Below the pieces are notes generated by a model that saw only the letters and a program-made list of their open reading frames with translations, did not search any database and was not told the DNA's origin. The translations under genes were made by a program, and so were the position numbers. Positions 47,458-57,724 of a stretch of DNA of 64,000 bases are shown here, piece after piece; within the stretch, counting starts at the first letter, position 1, and every line of letters starts with the position of its first letter. Source of the stretch: Prostheceraeus crozeri (taxonomy: Eukaryota > Platyhelminthes > Polycladida > Euryleptidae); assembly GCA_907163375.1 (NCBI GenBank), contig CAJQUW010007746.1, positions 1-64,000 of the forward strand, given 5' to 3'.

Positions 47458-47725
47458 CACTGTAAATCGCTGGATACGAAAATTACATACAAACATATAC
47501 CAAAATCACATACAATTTGAAACTAGCATCTGATACGAGATTCTCGTGTGTTTACAGAGATCTGGTATGCTTTTCATACGAAATCTCACTTACTTTCGTA
47601 TGTGATTGGTATCTAGCGATGCGAACTATTCTATCTGTTTTACAATGAAATACGAGTTGTTGGTATGTTTTATATACGAGACCCGATGCAAATTGGTCCT
47701 AATTCGTATGTGTTTTGTATTAATA
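47458..47725. mobile_element. CACTG-type terminus with ATACGA/CATAC subterminal repeats (E5, partial)
   Basis: CACTGTAAATCGCTGGATAC begins at 47458 after TA. The next 260 bp contain more than ten ATACGA, CATAC or GTATG words in both orientations, and an inverted copy of ATCGCT(G/A)GATAC at about 47611-47623. A second CAGTG end was not found, so the right limit is uncertain. Confidence 0.5.
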
Positions 47726-48165
47726 GCTTTAAGTAACATGGCAAAAAATAAGTTATATTACTTACTACTTACACATAGCTTTTTTCCAGTAATACCAGTC
47801 GTAAATATTTCTTTGTGAAAGTGTGGTATTTAACTAGATTAGATATATTGTGAAATGAAAGCCGCATGTCATCTTTGCTACTTGTCTTATGGCATTCACA
47901 AGACTCATAATTAGCTCAGATCCTTGAACTAAGTTGATAAACATCATTTCAATAAAACGATAATCTTCCGGCAACCATGTTGACTTATATATCTCAAACA
48001 TAACTATTTTTGCGTTCATGAATTATAATGTGTTTTATTTTGGATTGATAATATGCTTAATTTCAAAATTACATAATGCATAATTGTTGATGGTCAAATA
48101 TTTATTGATTATTCATGAAATGCCTTACACATGTCTCTAAAATCGATTTAAATGATTGGAAATCC
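47726..48165. other. flank of the RAG1-like transposon, no recognised gene
   Basis: AT-rich sequence with a 61-codon motif-free minus-strand frame (47834-48019). The last bases before 48166 (AAATCC) match the start of the units in the adjacent inverted repeat, so the transposon may have extended a little further left than its mirrored part. Confidence 0.4.
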
Positions 48166-48889
48166 GAATGAGATTAGCTTTGGAATATAGCATGGTGAGT
48201 GCATGGACATTGTGAATTTGAAATATTTCCAAAATCAGTCGAGTAGTTTTTCAATAAATCACAGTTTTATGCATTTCATACTACTTACAAGATTTAAGCG
48301 TCTCGTAGGCTATGAAGAAGAAATCCGAATAGCATCTTATCACAGACTATCAACATAAATATCATGTCAATACTGTATACAAAATTTGAAACAAATCTGT
48401 CGAGACAATGTTGAGAAATTTTGAATTTTTCACTGAAATAGCTTGTAAGTAGTATGTGTCGCAAGGGATCAGGCTAGTGTGCCGAAAAAAAATCCGAATG
48501 GCATGTAAATTGATTCATGCTCTTTCTATGGATACAGATTGTCGAGTATGATTGTTTAAGCAGATTCCATCGAGTCAAATTGCAGAAAATCTAAAATATA
48601 TACAAAAATTTCAAAAAAATAAAAAAAATTGAAGAAAATTTGAATGTAAAATGAAGTATATGCCACTAAATCCGAATGAATTGAGATTTGAAAAGTGCAT
48701 TCTCCAACGTTTCCCATATACTCTATCAAAATATAAAGCGAATCGGTCGAGTATTGTCTCAAGATTTAGGCTTATATGTATAGAGTTTTGCGACAAATAG
48801 TTGTTGACATTGGACATACTTACATTGGACATTTGTACGCTTCATTGATCTCATGTACTCTATGTAGGTAGAGTCAATATTACTTATCA
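48166..48889 (+). repeat. left 724-bp terminal inverted repeat
   Basis: It begins GAATGAGATTAGCTTTGG and ends GAGTCAATATTACTTATCA. It is built from four diverged direct units of about 160-178 bp, each starting with the word AATCCGAAT (near 48162, 48322, 48491 and 48669) and carrying a CGAGTA or CGAGAC word; such units may be transposase contact sites. The 60-73 codon minus-strand frames inside it are not genes. Confidence 0.9.
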
Positions 48890-49064
48890 CGCTGCGTTGA
48901 ATTCTGTAATCAACATGGAGTTACTGTTCAATTAATCAAGGCTCATTGTTCAATGTTCAATTAGGTCAAGTGTGACGGTTATTGCTTGAATAGGTAACAC
49001 ATTCCAGCTGATATTTCGATCATTGCATCTGACTTTCTTCTTTCCAATATGCTGATCTGTTGTA

Positions 49065-49413
49065 TTCTAACCCAATGAAGATGAATCATGTCGACTTCTA
49101 AGTCAATGGGCGGACACTAAGGCGTTAGCTGGCATTATCTGTATCCATAGAAATTAACAATACCATAGAAAGTCTGTACTTCTATGTCTGTATCTGAATT
49201 ACATTGAAATTGCATTGAGATAGAAACTGCATTATTATCCGGAAGAAGCGTTCTATGTCAAATCCCCATATAAATTATGCAATAGTCAGACTTTTTGAGT
49301 AAAACTTTTTAGATGTCTATATCAGAAGCATAGATTGTCATCTAAGGATCAATGTTTGTAGCATGGATTTGTTTGTAGACATCGCCATAGATTTCATCTT
49401 CATTGGGTTAGAA
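49065..49413. mobile_element. MITE nested in the RAG1-like transposon (349 bp)
   Basis: A perfect 22-bp inverted repeat, starting TTCTAACCCAATGAAGATGA at 49065 and mirrored to 49413, has TA immediately outside both ends (49063-49064 and 49414-49415). It has no coding capacity. TA duplication fits Tc1/mariner-type mobilisation. It lies between the left repeat and the transposase start, so it either inserted there or is an original part of the unit. Confidence 0.85.
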
Positions 49414-49696
49414 TACCAATAATATCCACTTTTATCGGACACAAATGCAAAACTCCTCGAAATCTATGCATTTATGTCCTCTAAAAGTGCATACTATTCC
49501 TATCATCTAATGATCAAGGATGGCATTGTTTCCGTCGCGCACGGGGATATCAACCCTATTCAGCAATGTGTCAGAATCACCACCCTCGCAGCGTAAGTGA
49601 ACAAAGCTTTTCTTAATGTCTGAGCGCGTGAAGACCAGCGCATGCACTTGATTGAATCGTGCGGCTGCGAGATTGTGAATTGTCGTGTTGTAATTT

Positions 49697-51790
49697 ATGG
49701 CGTCGAATGTCTCAGCATTTCATGACGAAGCTAAACATAGAATATGTAGACGATGTGGTGAAGTGGGTCTACGATCCAAAATGGTCACGATCTCTGCTTC
49801 AACTAAACAAGGTTATCAAGATTATTGGAATATTGATTTGAGAAATGATAATGCCTTCTTTGCACCTGAAGTTCTTTGCAAAACCTGCTATACTGATCTT
49901 CGGCACTTGATGAATAATAAACCTGAAAAAGTTGGAACATTAGCCAGATCTTTTAGTCAGTTTCCTTTCGACGGCATTTCAAACATCGCAACTCGCTCGA
50001 TCCTGCCCTGTACAGTTTCACATCCATGTTCTTTGTGCAAAATCCTCAAAAATTACCAAGATCGTACAATTGTTGAACAAAAGGAACTATTTGGTACTGC
50101 ACGTTGTGGACGAAAACGAACTTCCGCTGTTATTTCACGTGTTGAGCCGTCATGTTCAAAATGCAGCAAAATCCTATCGAAAACTGAAATGAGTATTCCA
50201 AACAGACATCGATGTGTTCCTCTCTCTGAATCTGTTGACGTTTTATGTCATACAATGGAAAGAACGGGAGTAGCGGATAAAGTCATGTCAAACCTTGTGT
50301 CAAGCAAATTGACAGATGATAACCTTGAAATGAGTCCGCCAGGCACGTCATTTTCTGTTTCCCGTTTGAATGGACCACCACTCAAGTTAAACATCTCAAA
50401 TGAGAAACACAAGCAGAGATGTACGAAACTGGAATTGAGAAGTTTGATTGGAATTAAATCATTGTCAAACTGTATCTCTAACAACAGTCTGAGAAAAATC
50501 AATTCAGCTATCAAAAGCAAATCAGTGAAGTTTCCAAGTGTTTCCTCCTATTATTCGGATCGGGATGCTTGTCTTAGAAATTACTTCTCATCCACTGATG
50601 AATTTCAGTTTGAAGTTTATCAAAAAGATGACCAATCTACAGATGACAAATACCTTGCAAATGTTCCAATGATATATTGCAATGACATCAATGGTTTAAT
50701 CAAGGACTGGTGGTCATCTGAGACACCTCCAACGCTTGTCATCAAATGTTCCATTGATCACGGCCAAGGGTTTTTGAAAGTTTCTGTACAAATCCTCAAT
50801 GATGAGCGCTATTCGAATTCTGTATCAGAATTGCTTTTGGTTGCGTTGGTAGAGGCACCTGAAACTCGTACAAATTTGTTGACAATATTTTCGATAGAAT
50901 CTTTTCAAAACTTCTTTGGCGATCCTGATTTCAGTACTATTTTAGTTGCGGATAACAAATGCTTGCAGTTGATGTTGGGAATATCAACAGGAAACTCTAA
51001 GTATCCTTGCGTTTTCTGCACCTGGAAGAATGGGTCAGATTCATCTGATGACGATGTAACCATGCGCAGCGGAACGCTACATTCTCAGCAATTGCAAAAA
51101 TTCAATGACGAATGCGATCGGATAGCAAGAAAAGCAAAAGAATGTTACAATTCAATTTCTCCCTCTATTCTCGGAGAAACCGACTCGCCCAATCTCTACA
51201 AGTGTGGAATACCCATTCTGCATGTATCGCTTGGCATAGTGCAGCATCTCTTCAACAAAATCGAAGAAAAATTGTCTCAACCAGAGAAAGACGATGTTGG
51301 GGAGACATTGAACAGAATAGGAGCTCATAGGTCTCCTTATCATGGGAAAGCGTTCGAAGGGCGTGGAGTCAGGAGCATCTTGGAAAATCTTGATATTTTT
51401 CCTACTTATTTCAAGCGAACTGGCTATTATGTAGCACTACGTCGTTACAAGGAAGTCCTGGACGAATGTGGAGGCGTAAGACGCAAGCACACATTCCAAG
51501 ACAAAATTGAAGAATTTAAAGAGGCTGTCCGTCAAGCAGGCATTACACCCTTCTTGAAAATTCATTTGCTTGACCATGTCGATTTATTCCTGAGTGTCGT
51601 GGATGAGATCTGCACATTCTCAAATCCTGGCTTAGGCTGGACCAGCGAACAGGCCATCGAAAGCTCTCACCACCATTTTGCAAATACCTGGAGCCGCTAC
51701 AAAAAGACTCCTGGAAACAGGAAGAAGGCCCTTCTTGGTGCAGTGATAGACTTTAACTACACAAGATTCTTGACATCTTTTTCTGATTAA
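49697..51790 (+). CDS. RAG1-like DDE transposase, 697 aa, intact
   Basis: N-terminal zinc-type module: H14, C17/C20 (HRICRRCG), an ID...D stretch and C61/C64 (VLCKTCY), then HPCSLC (C111/C114) and C153/C156 with H171/C173. This follows the RAG1 N-terminal order HLCRICG ... FRIDVKAD ... FCHNCW ... PSCDIC. The core has D354 (KCSIDHGQGFLKV), an LVALVEAPE strand like RAG1 LCLMLADE, D419 (VADNK) followed after exactly 19 residues by C438/C441 (PCVFC), then H623/H627, and E651 in GLGWTSEQAIES. RAG1 as I remember it has D600, D708 with C727/C730 nineteen residues on, H937/H942 and E962 in GAWASEGNES. Known for the family: cut-and-paste DNA transposition in the nucleus. Inferred: this gene mobilises the surrounding element. 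The start gives the full N-terminal module; no introns are needed. A transposon family with a RAG1 N-terminal domain (N-RAG-TP) has been reported in the mollusc Aplysia. Other superfamilies share the CxxC/HxxxH insertion, so exact placement is open. Confidence 0.75.
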   Translation: MASNVSAFHDEAKHRICRRCGEVGLRSKMVTISASTKQGYQDYWNIDLRNDNAFFAPEVLCKTCYTDLRHLMNNKPEKVGTLARSFSQFPFDGISNIATRSILPCTVSHPCSLCKILKNYQDRTIVEQKELFGTARCGRKRTSAVISRVEPSCSKCSKILSKTEMSIPNRHRCVPLSESVDVLCHTMERTGVADKVMSNLVSSKLTDDNLEMSPPGTSFSVSRLNGPPLKLNISNEKHKQRCTKLELRSLIGIKSLSNCISNNSLRKINSAIKSKSVKFPSVSSYYSDRDACLRNYFSSTDEFQFEVYQKDDQSTDDKYLANVPMIYCNDINGLIKDWWSSETPPTLVIKCSIDHGQGFLKVSVQILNDERYSNSVSELLLVALVEAPETRTNLLTIFSIESFQNFFGDPDFSTILVADNKCLQLMLGISTGNSKYPCVFCTWKNGSDSSDDDVTMRSGTLHSQQLQKFNDECDRIARKAKECYNSISPSILGETDSPNLYKCGIPILHVSLGIVQHLFNKIEEKLSQPEKDDVGETLNRIGAHRSPYHGKAFEGRGVRSILENLDIFPTYFKRTGYYVALRRYKEVLDECGGVRRKHTFQDKIEEFKEAVRQAGITPFLKIHLLDHVDLFLSVVDEICTFSNPGLGWTSEQAIESSHHHFANTWSRYKKTPGNRKKALLGAVIDFNYTRFLTSFSD

Positions 51791-52188
51791 CTCCGAACAT
51801 TTTTCCATTTCCAGCTTTCGTCACACTGTTGTTTCGTGTTCAATATAGGTTGTTATTTGCTAATATTTGGTTCTGAATAATATACTTTCTGCTCAGGTCT
51901 TAAAACAAGGAAAAGATAATGCCTATTCTAGTACTGACAAGGTCAATTTTTTTGCAATTTGTAAAAAATTATAAGAATGAAACAAGTAGAGGACCATTCT
52001 ACAAATAATACTAATTTATATAATTTGCAAAAATCTATAAAAAAACAAAATAAGTAGAAGACGATCACTATCCTAATATTGTTTGGGTCAATAAATGGAT
52101 CATAGATGGATCATAGGACGGTGAAAAAATCGTGTAACCAATTTTGATTAAAGTTATGCCTAAATCTTGAGAAAACTACATTCAACAT

Positions 52189-52912
52189 GATAAGTAATAT
52201 TGACTCTACCTACATAGAGTACATGAGATCAATGAAGCGTACAAATGTCCAATGTAAGTATGTCCAATGTCAACAACTATTTGTCGCAAAACTCTATACA
52301 TATAAGCCTAAATCTTGAGACAACTACTCGACCGATTCGCTTTATATTTTGATAGAGTATATGGGAAACGTTGGAGAATGCACTTTTCAAATCTCAATTC
52401 ATTCGGATTTAGTGGCATATACTTCATTTTACATTCAAATTTTCTTCAATTTTTTTTATTTTTTTGAAATTTTTGTATATATTTTAGATTTTCTGCAATT
52501 TGACTCGATGGAATCTGCTTAAACAATCATACTCGACAATCTGTATCCATAGAAAGAGCATGAATCAATTTACATGCCATTCGGATTTTTTTTCGGCACA
52601 CTAGCCTGATCCCTTGCGACACATACTACTTACAAGCTATTTCAGTGAAAAATTCAAAATTTCTCAACATTGTCTCGACAGATTTGTTTCAAATTTTGTA
52701 TACAGTATTGACATGATATTTATGTTGATAGTCTGTGATAAGATGCTATTCGGATTTCTTCTTCATAGCCTACGAGACGCTTAAATCTTGTAAGTAGTAT
52801 GAAATGCATAAAACTGTGATTTATTGAAAAACTACTCGACTGATTTTGGAAATATTTCAAATTCACAATGTCCATGCACTCACCATGCTATATTCCAAAG
52901 CTAATCTCATTC
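52189..52912 (-). repeat. right 724-bp terminal inverted repeat
   Basis: Exact-length inverted partner of 48166-48889. Just inside it, near 52158, a partial extra unit (GCCTAAATCTTGAGA) resembles the internal word of the repeat units, suggesting that the repeat grew by unit duplication. Confidence 0.9.
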
Positions 52913-52914
52913 TA

Positions 52915-53630
52915 ATGATGTCACCCATCCACGGTTATACATTTATTTCATTTAGTAAAAGTAAATATATTTCTTAAATGGCAACTCACTGATGGTTAAC
53001 TACATAGTCCACACAACCTCGTTCATGATGATGCACAAGGTTGACAAGCACTCTGTCTAATGGTCTATCTTGTAAAAAAAGTTTGACACAATCAACTGGA
53101 TCAGTAAGTTGGTCAAATTTTTGGCATATAATGAAACTATGTGTAAAGAGGATAATTGCATAAGGTGCAATAATTTCCTCCATGACCATTATGATTGGAC
53201 AACAAAATCAATTTCGCACGACTGATCCGATTCAACCCAGTTTACCCCATCATGAATGTTATACGAAAAGCTTCTTCCAAGTTACTATGTTTAATAACGA
53301 GCACCCTTTATTAACAATTTTAGTAGGTCTATTAGAGAAAGAGTAGTGGCAGCTGAGAGAGTCTTTTTAGTGAGAGTACTTTCAAAAAAAGAAAATTAGC
53401 GGTTCTTTAATTCAATTAGCAAAAGTGAAATTAATTTTTAGTTGCCAACAAGGCTTGATTTGATCCGGATTCAAAAGACGTGAGGTTATTCGCATGCAAT
53501 GTTGCGTGTAAATAACCAGACAACTAAGGCCAAGCTATTCCCATGTAGAACTGGGTGCCAGCCATAACTATACAGTGAGGTTTTCAGACGCAAAAATTCG
53601 TCCAAATGGCCTTTGCTGAGCGGTTATACT
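52915..53630. other. intergenic, no recognised gene
   Basis: AT-rich flank with a 67-codon motif-free minus frame (52986-53189). The LINE fragment interrupted by the LTR element becomes readable from about 53.63 kb. Confidence 0.4.
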
Positions 53631-53634
53631 TTTG

Positions 53635-53707
53635 CATGATCACTTCAAATATTATTCAAATGGTATTCTCAATGATCTCAGAACTAGTCTCACACGTTCA
53701 TTGGGCG
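53635..53707 (+). pseudogene. LINE reverse transcriptase fragment, part left of the LTR insertion
   Basis: The frame reading KYYSNGILNDLRTSL just left of the LTR element is continued, when the inserted element and one target duplication are disregarded, by ELQFGIRKRSSTTHA on the right. This is the block in front of reverse transcriptase motif A in CR1/Jockey-type LINEs (QFGFRKG-ST). The LINE is 5'-truncated near here. Confidence 0.6.
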
Positions 53708-53893
53708 TGTTGTGTTTTGGACTTACAATTACTGCATTGTGATTGGAAGTCCAGTCTGCCTATTTGGACTCATGACTTATTTCTTTGGTTCGATTGCTGA
53801 CTTCTGTTCATTTATGTTCCGTATCGTATTTAAATGCCATTGTCTAATTACAACTGTCCAAAGGTTCTAATGCGTGGTTTTCAGTACATAGCA
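53708..53893 (+). repeat. 5' LTR (186 bp) of the Ty3/gypsy copy
   Basis: It starts TGTTGTGTTTTGG and ends TACATAGCA, the TG...CA borders. By eye it is identical to the 3' LTR. The sequence following it, CTGGCGACGAGG, occupies the primer-binding position. Confidence 0.95.
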
Positions 53894-53913
53894 CTGGCGA
53901 CGAGGTATTTGTC

Positions 53914-54770
53914 ATGCCAAAGTACGGAACAATAGCCGCTCTCACTTCAACATGTGATTTCGATTCATATTACGCACGATTAGAAGCATTCTTCCGAGCA
54001 AACAAAATACAGGACAAACAACGAGTGGATGTCTGGTTGTCATTGATCGGTGAAGAAGCGTATGAGCGCCTATTCAATCACTTCAGGCCAATTGATCCAG
54101 CAAAGAAATCGCTTGCAGAGCTGAAATCAGCACTTCAAAAGTTCTATGACAAGCAACCTTCAGCATTACATGAAAGGTTTCTCTTCAGGCAGTTGCGGCA
54201 AGACTCTGGAGAATCGATTCGCGACTTTGCTGCTCGTGTAGAGAAAGGGGCAAGGTTCTGCAAATTCAGCGATAAGTTGCTTCCAGACTCAAATGAGGAA
54301 GCAATGCGCGATCAATTCACGTTCGGGTTGCGAGATCCGGATTTACGTTCAGAGCTCCTTCGGGTGGAGACTATCAATTACGCTGATGCCATGAAATTCG
54401 CGAATACTTGGGAGACCTCGCATTGTCAATCCAATGAAATTCAAACTCAGATGCAGCCTTCTAATGTTCACAAGGTGCAGTTCCGGCCCAAGCCAGATCA
54501 CAAAGTTAAGGCCAATCGTCAAGGCGGTGCAAAGACATGTAATGCGCCGCGGCCATGTCATGGTTGTGGTAAAACCGGTCACTGGAGGAAAGACTGCCCT
54601 TTCAAGGAAGCAATTTGCCGCTCATGTCAAAAGAAAGGTCATCTTCAAGCCGTTTGCCGTTCCAAGCAATTTCAAGAACAAGCTCGAACCAATCAAGTCA
54701 CGAGTGACCACATCAATAGCGTTTCAGGCAACTACAATATGCCCCTCCATATTGCAACACGCATTAACGG
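53914..54770 (+). other. gag region of the Ty3/gypsy copy (fossil)
   Basis: It encodes a capsid-type domain of about 200 residues and then two CCHC zinc knuckles (CHGCGKTGHWRKDC and CRSCQKKGHLQAVC) that bind nucleic acid in this family. The protease domain follows, with its LDSGSVTSVV active-site motif near 54.79 kb. Treated as a fossil element part. Confidence 0.9.
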
Positions 54771-54779
54771 AAAAATGGT

Positions 54780-57520
54780 CGAGATGGAGCTAGACTCTGG
54801 AAGCGTTACAAGCGTGGTACCCGAGACCTGGTTTAAACGTAACTTTCCCTCAATTCCGCTTCAACAACCTGGTGATCAATTGTTCGCATACACGGTACAC
54901 CAGTGACACTATGTGGGAAGGCGACAGTCTCTGTGGAAGTACGGTCGATGGTCAAGCAGCTCCCAATATACGTATCTACGACTGGGCATTCTCCGCTATT
55001 CGGTCGAAACTGGTTGAACAGCTTCTTCGGCAAGGAATGGAGAACAGCATTTCTACAATTCTTCAATTCAGTCAAGCAATTGAGTTTTGATTGCCAATCT
55101 CAATTATCTGATCTCTTGGTCCAGCACACAGCTCTGTTCGATGAAAGGTTGGGCCGTTACAATCAAGGCAAAGTTCGAATTCTTAAATCGCCCGATGCAA
55201 TCCCAAGGTTCTGCAAAGCAAGACGGCTGCCTTACGCTCTGAAAGACAAAGTGGAGGAAGAAATCGGTCGGCTCGTGAAGTTGGGAATCCTGAAGTCCGT
55301 CAAGCACTCAAACTGGGCAATACCAATTCATCCTGTTATTAAAAAAGATGGCAGTATTCGGTTGTGTGGCGATTTCAAAGTTTCGGTGAACCGGTCGTCA
55401 CCTACCGAGCAATTTCCTATTCCAAGGATTGAAGATCTGTTCGCAACTCTCGGGCAAGGAACCCACTATTCAACTCTAGACATGCGAATGGCGTACAATC
55501 AATTAGAGTTGGACGAGGAATCTGCCGAACTTACGACAATCAATACGCACATGGGCCTGTTCCAGCATCTCCGGCTGCCGTTTGGTATTTCGTCAGCTCC
55601 TGCCATGTTCCAACGAACCATTGAAGCTGCTCTTAATGGTTTGCAAGGTGTTCAAGTTTTCCTGGACGACATTATCGTTACGGGGAAAGATGCTCCCGAA
55701 CATCTTCACAATCTGGAACAAGTATTCAAGCGCCTTGGAGAGGTCGGATTTCGTCTCAAGAAAGACAAGTGCCGGTTCATGGAAGAGTCGGTGGAATACC
55801 TCGGCCATCGAATCGATAAAGATGGTTTACATCCTTTGAAATCGCGAATAGAAGCAATCCTGAATGCTCCTGCACCAAGAGACAGAACACAGCTCGAATC
55901 GTTCATCGGGCTATTGACTTACTATTCAAGGTTCCTGCCCAATATGTCAACAGTCCTCGAGCCATTGCACAACTTGCGACGGAAAGGCGTTCCATGGAAA
56001 TGGTCCAAGGACGAAGAAGCAGCTGTCTCCAAGGCCAAAGAAACCTCTTGGGACATTATTTCAAGATCAATACCGATCACAAACCTCTACTCGCTCTATT
56101 CGGGTCGGACCGATCAATTCCAGAGCATGCTGCTGCCAGAATCCAGCGTTGGGCGATCTTCATGTCCGGATTCTCCTACGACATACACTACAGGAAGAGT
56201 CGTGACCATGGTGACTGCGACGCGTTGTCGCGGGTTCCCCTACTGGAAGAATTGGACAATCTCGAAGATGATCAAGTGGTTCAATCGTTTTTTTTGGAGG
56301 AATATCCAAGCTCGGTAACAGCAAAGGATGTCCGTGCAGCAACGTCCAGAGATTCAATTTTACGGCAAGTACTGGTGTTCGTACAGACTGGTTGGCCAAA
56401 TCATATTAGTCCTATCTACGCAGATTTCAAGCGCTGCCGAAACGAGTTGACCTGTGTTGATGGCTGCCTTCTGAGGGGAATCCAAGTTGTTGTTCCTGAA
56501 CCATTGCGGCGGAGATTACTCAATGAGCTTCATGAGACTCATCAAGGGATCGTTAACATGAAGGCAATCGCACGCAGTTATTTATGGTGGCCCCGAATTA
56601 CGGCTGACATAGAACGCTTGGTTAATGACTGCCCTCAATGCCGCCAACTTCAAGCAATTCCTTCTCCTGCTTCTCCTGCAACCTGGGAATTCCCGTCTCA
56701 ACCTTGGGAAAGAGTACATATCGACTATGCTGGTCCACTAAATGGCTACTGGTACCTGGTGTGAGTAGACGCCTATTGCAAATGGCCCGAAGTGACCCGA
56801 GCGAATTCAATTACTACAGAAAAGACAATCGAAATGCTACGGAGCATTTTTGCCACCAAGGGACTGCCGAAGCTTCTCTTTAGCGACAACGGGGCACAGT
56901 TCACGTCAAGAACATTCCAATTATGGCTCGAATCAATGAACGTGCGGCATCTGCGATCACCACCTCACTTCCCAGCAACAAACGGTCAAGCGGAGCGGTT
57001 TGTCAGGACTCTCAAAGAAGCCTTACGGTCTGACGAAGATCCCGACTCCGAGCGATCTCTAGCTCGGTTCCTTTTGCGATATCGCCTTACACCACACGCT
57101 GTGACAGGAGAGTCACCTTCAATGCTGATGTTCAAACGTCAAATTCGAAGTCGCTTGGATGCGATACGACCAAGCGTGGAGGATCGGGTAAAGAGTTATC
57201 AAGAACAGTCGCCGCCTTCAAGTCAATCAATGCGGAAGCTCAATCTGGGTGACCATGTTCTTGCAAGAGACTATCGAGGATCCAATAAATGGGCTTCCGG
57301 TATCATCACGCGAGTCGGAGGTTCAAGGACGTTCGAGGTGACCACGACAGACGGTTTTCGATGGATGCGGCATCTTGATCAACTACGGAAAACCTCGGGT
57401 CGATCAATGCCTTCTCAATATTCGAGAAACTCCCGGGTGCAGAATTCACCATCGGATTCAGGACCAAGACGATCGAGTCGGAGATCAAAGCCTCCTGACA
57501 GGCTGAACTATTCCTCCCGG
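54780..57520 (+). other. pol region of the Ty3/gypsy copy (fossil)
   Basis: Recognisable parts are protease (about 54.78-54.95 kb), reverse transcriptase (about 55.25-55.95 kb, with STLDMRMAYNQLELDE, LRLPFGISSAPA and QVFLDDIIV), RNase H (about 56.05-56.25 kb, with INTDHKPLLALFG), and integrase (about 56.5-57.4 kb, with the HHCC zinc module and FSDNGAQFTS and TNGQAERFVRTLKE). The region is interrupted in about two or three places. In this family pol is normally expressed by frameshift or as one frame with gag. Confidence 0.9.
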
Positions 57521-57533
57521 TAGGAGGGAAGAA

Positions 57534-57719
57534 TGTTGTGTTTTGGACTTACAATTACTGCATTGTGATTGGAAGTCCAGTCTGCCTATTTGGACTCATG
57601 ACTTATTTCTTTGGTTCGATTGCTGACTTCTGTTCATTTATGTTCCGTATCGTATTTAAATGCCATTGTCTAATTACAACTGTCCAAAGGTTCTAATGCG
57701 TGGTTTTCAGTACATAGCA
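57534..57719 (+). repeat. 3' LTR (186 bp) of the Ty3/gypsy copy
   Basis: Same sequence as the 5' LTR by eye, followed directly by the GGGCG target duplication and then the interrupted LINE reading frame. Confidence 0.95.
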
Positions 57720-57724
57720 GGGCG

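Larger units (their letters stand above)
48166..52912 (+). mobile_element. RAG1-like DDE DNA transposon with 724-bp inverted repeats (about 4.75 kb)
   Basis: The segments 48166-48889 and 52189-52912 are inverted copies of equal length with no differences that I could see, enclosing a single intact 697-codon gene. Identical long repeats and an open gene imply recent movement. The target duplication could not be defined: the outer flanks (AAATCC on the left, TAATGATG on the right) do not match, and the left one looks like element sequence, so one end may be incomplete. The element also encloses a 349-bp MITE. It carries no RAG2-like (Kelch) gene. Confidence 0.85.
53708..57719 (+). mobile_element. 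Ty3/gypsy LTR retrotransposon, young copy (4012 bp)
   Basis: Two LTRs of 186 bp (53708-53893 and 57534-57719) appear identical and the 5-bp duplication GGGCG lies outside both (53703-53707 and 57720-57724), so the insertion is recent. Parts in order: gag, aspartic protease, reverse transcriptase, RNase H, integrase. A purine-rich tract (TAGGAGGGAAGAA) precedes the 3' LTR. The pol order RT-RNase H-integrase places it in Ty3/gypsy, probably near the mag/K02A2.6-like lineage. The copy looks almost whole in layout but its coding region is interrupted in about two or three places, so it is a fossil, though a young one. It sits inside a LINE fragment. Confidence 0.95.

Noticed and set aside
48556-48832. 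Two minus-strand frames of 68 and 73 codons
   Set aside because: They lie inside the left inverted repeat of the RAG1-like transposon and have low-complexity, phenylalanine-rich content.
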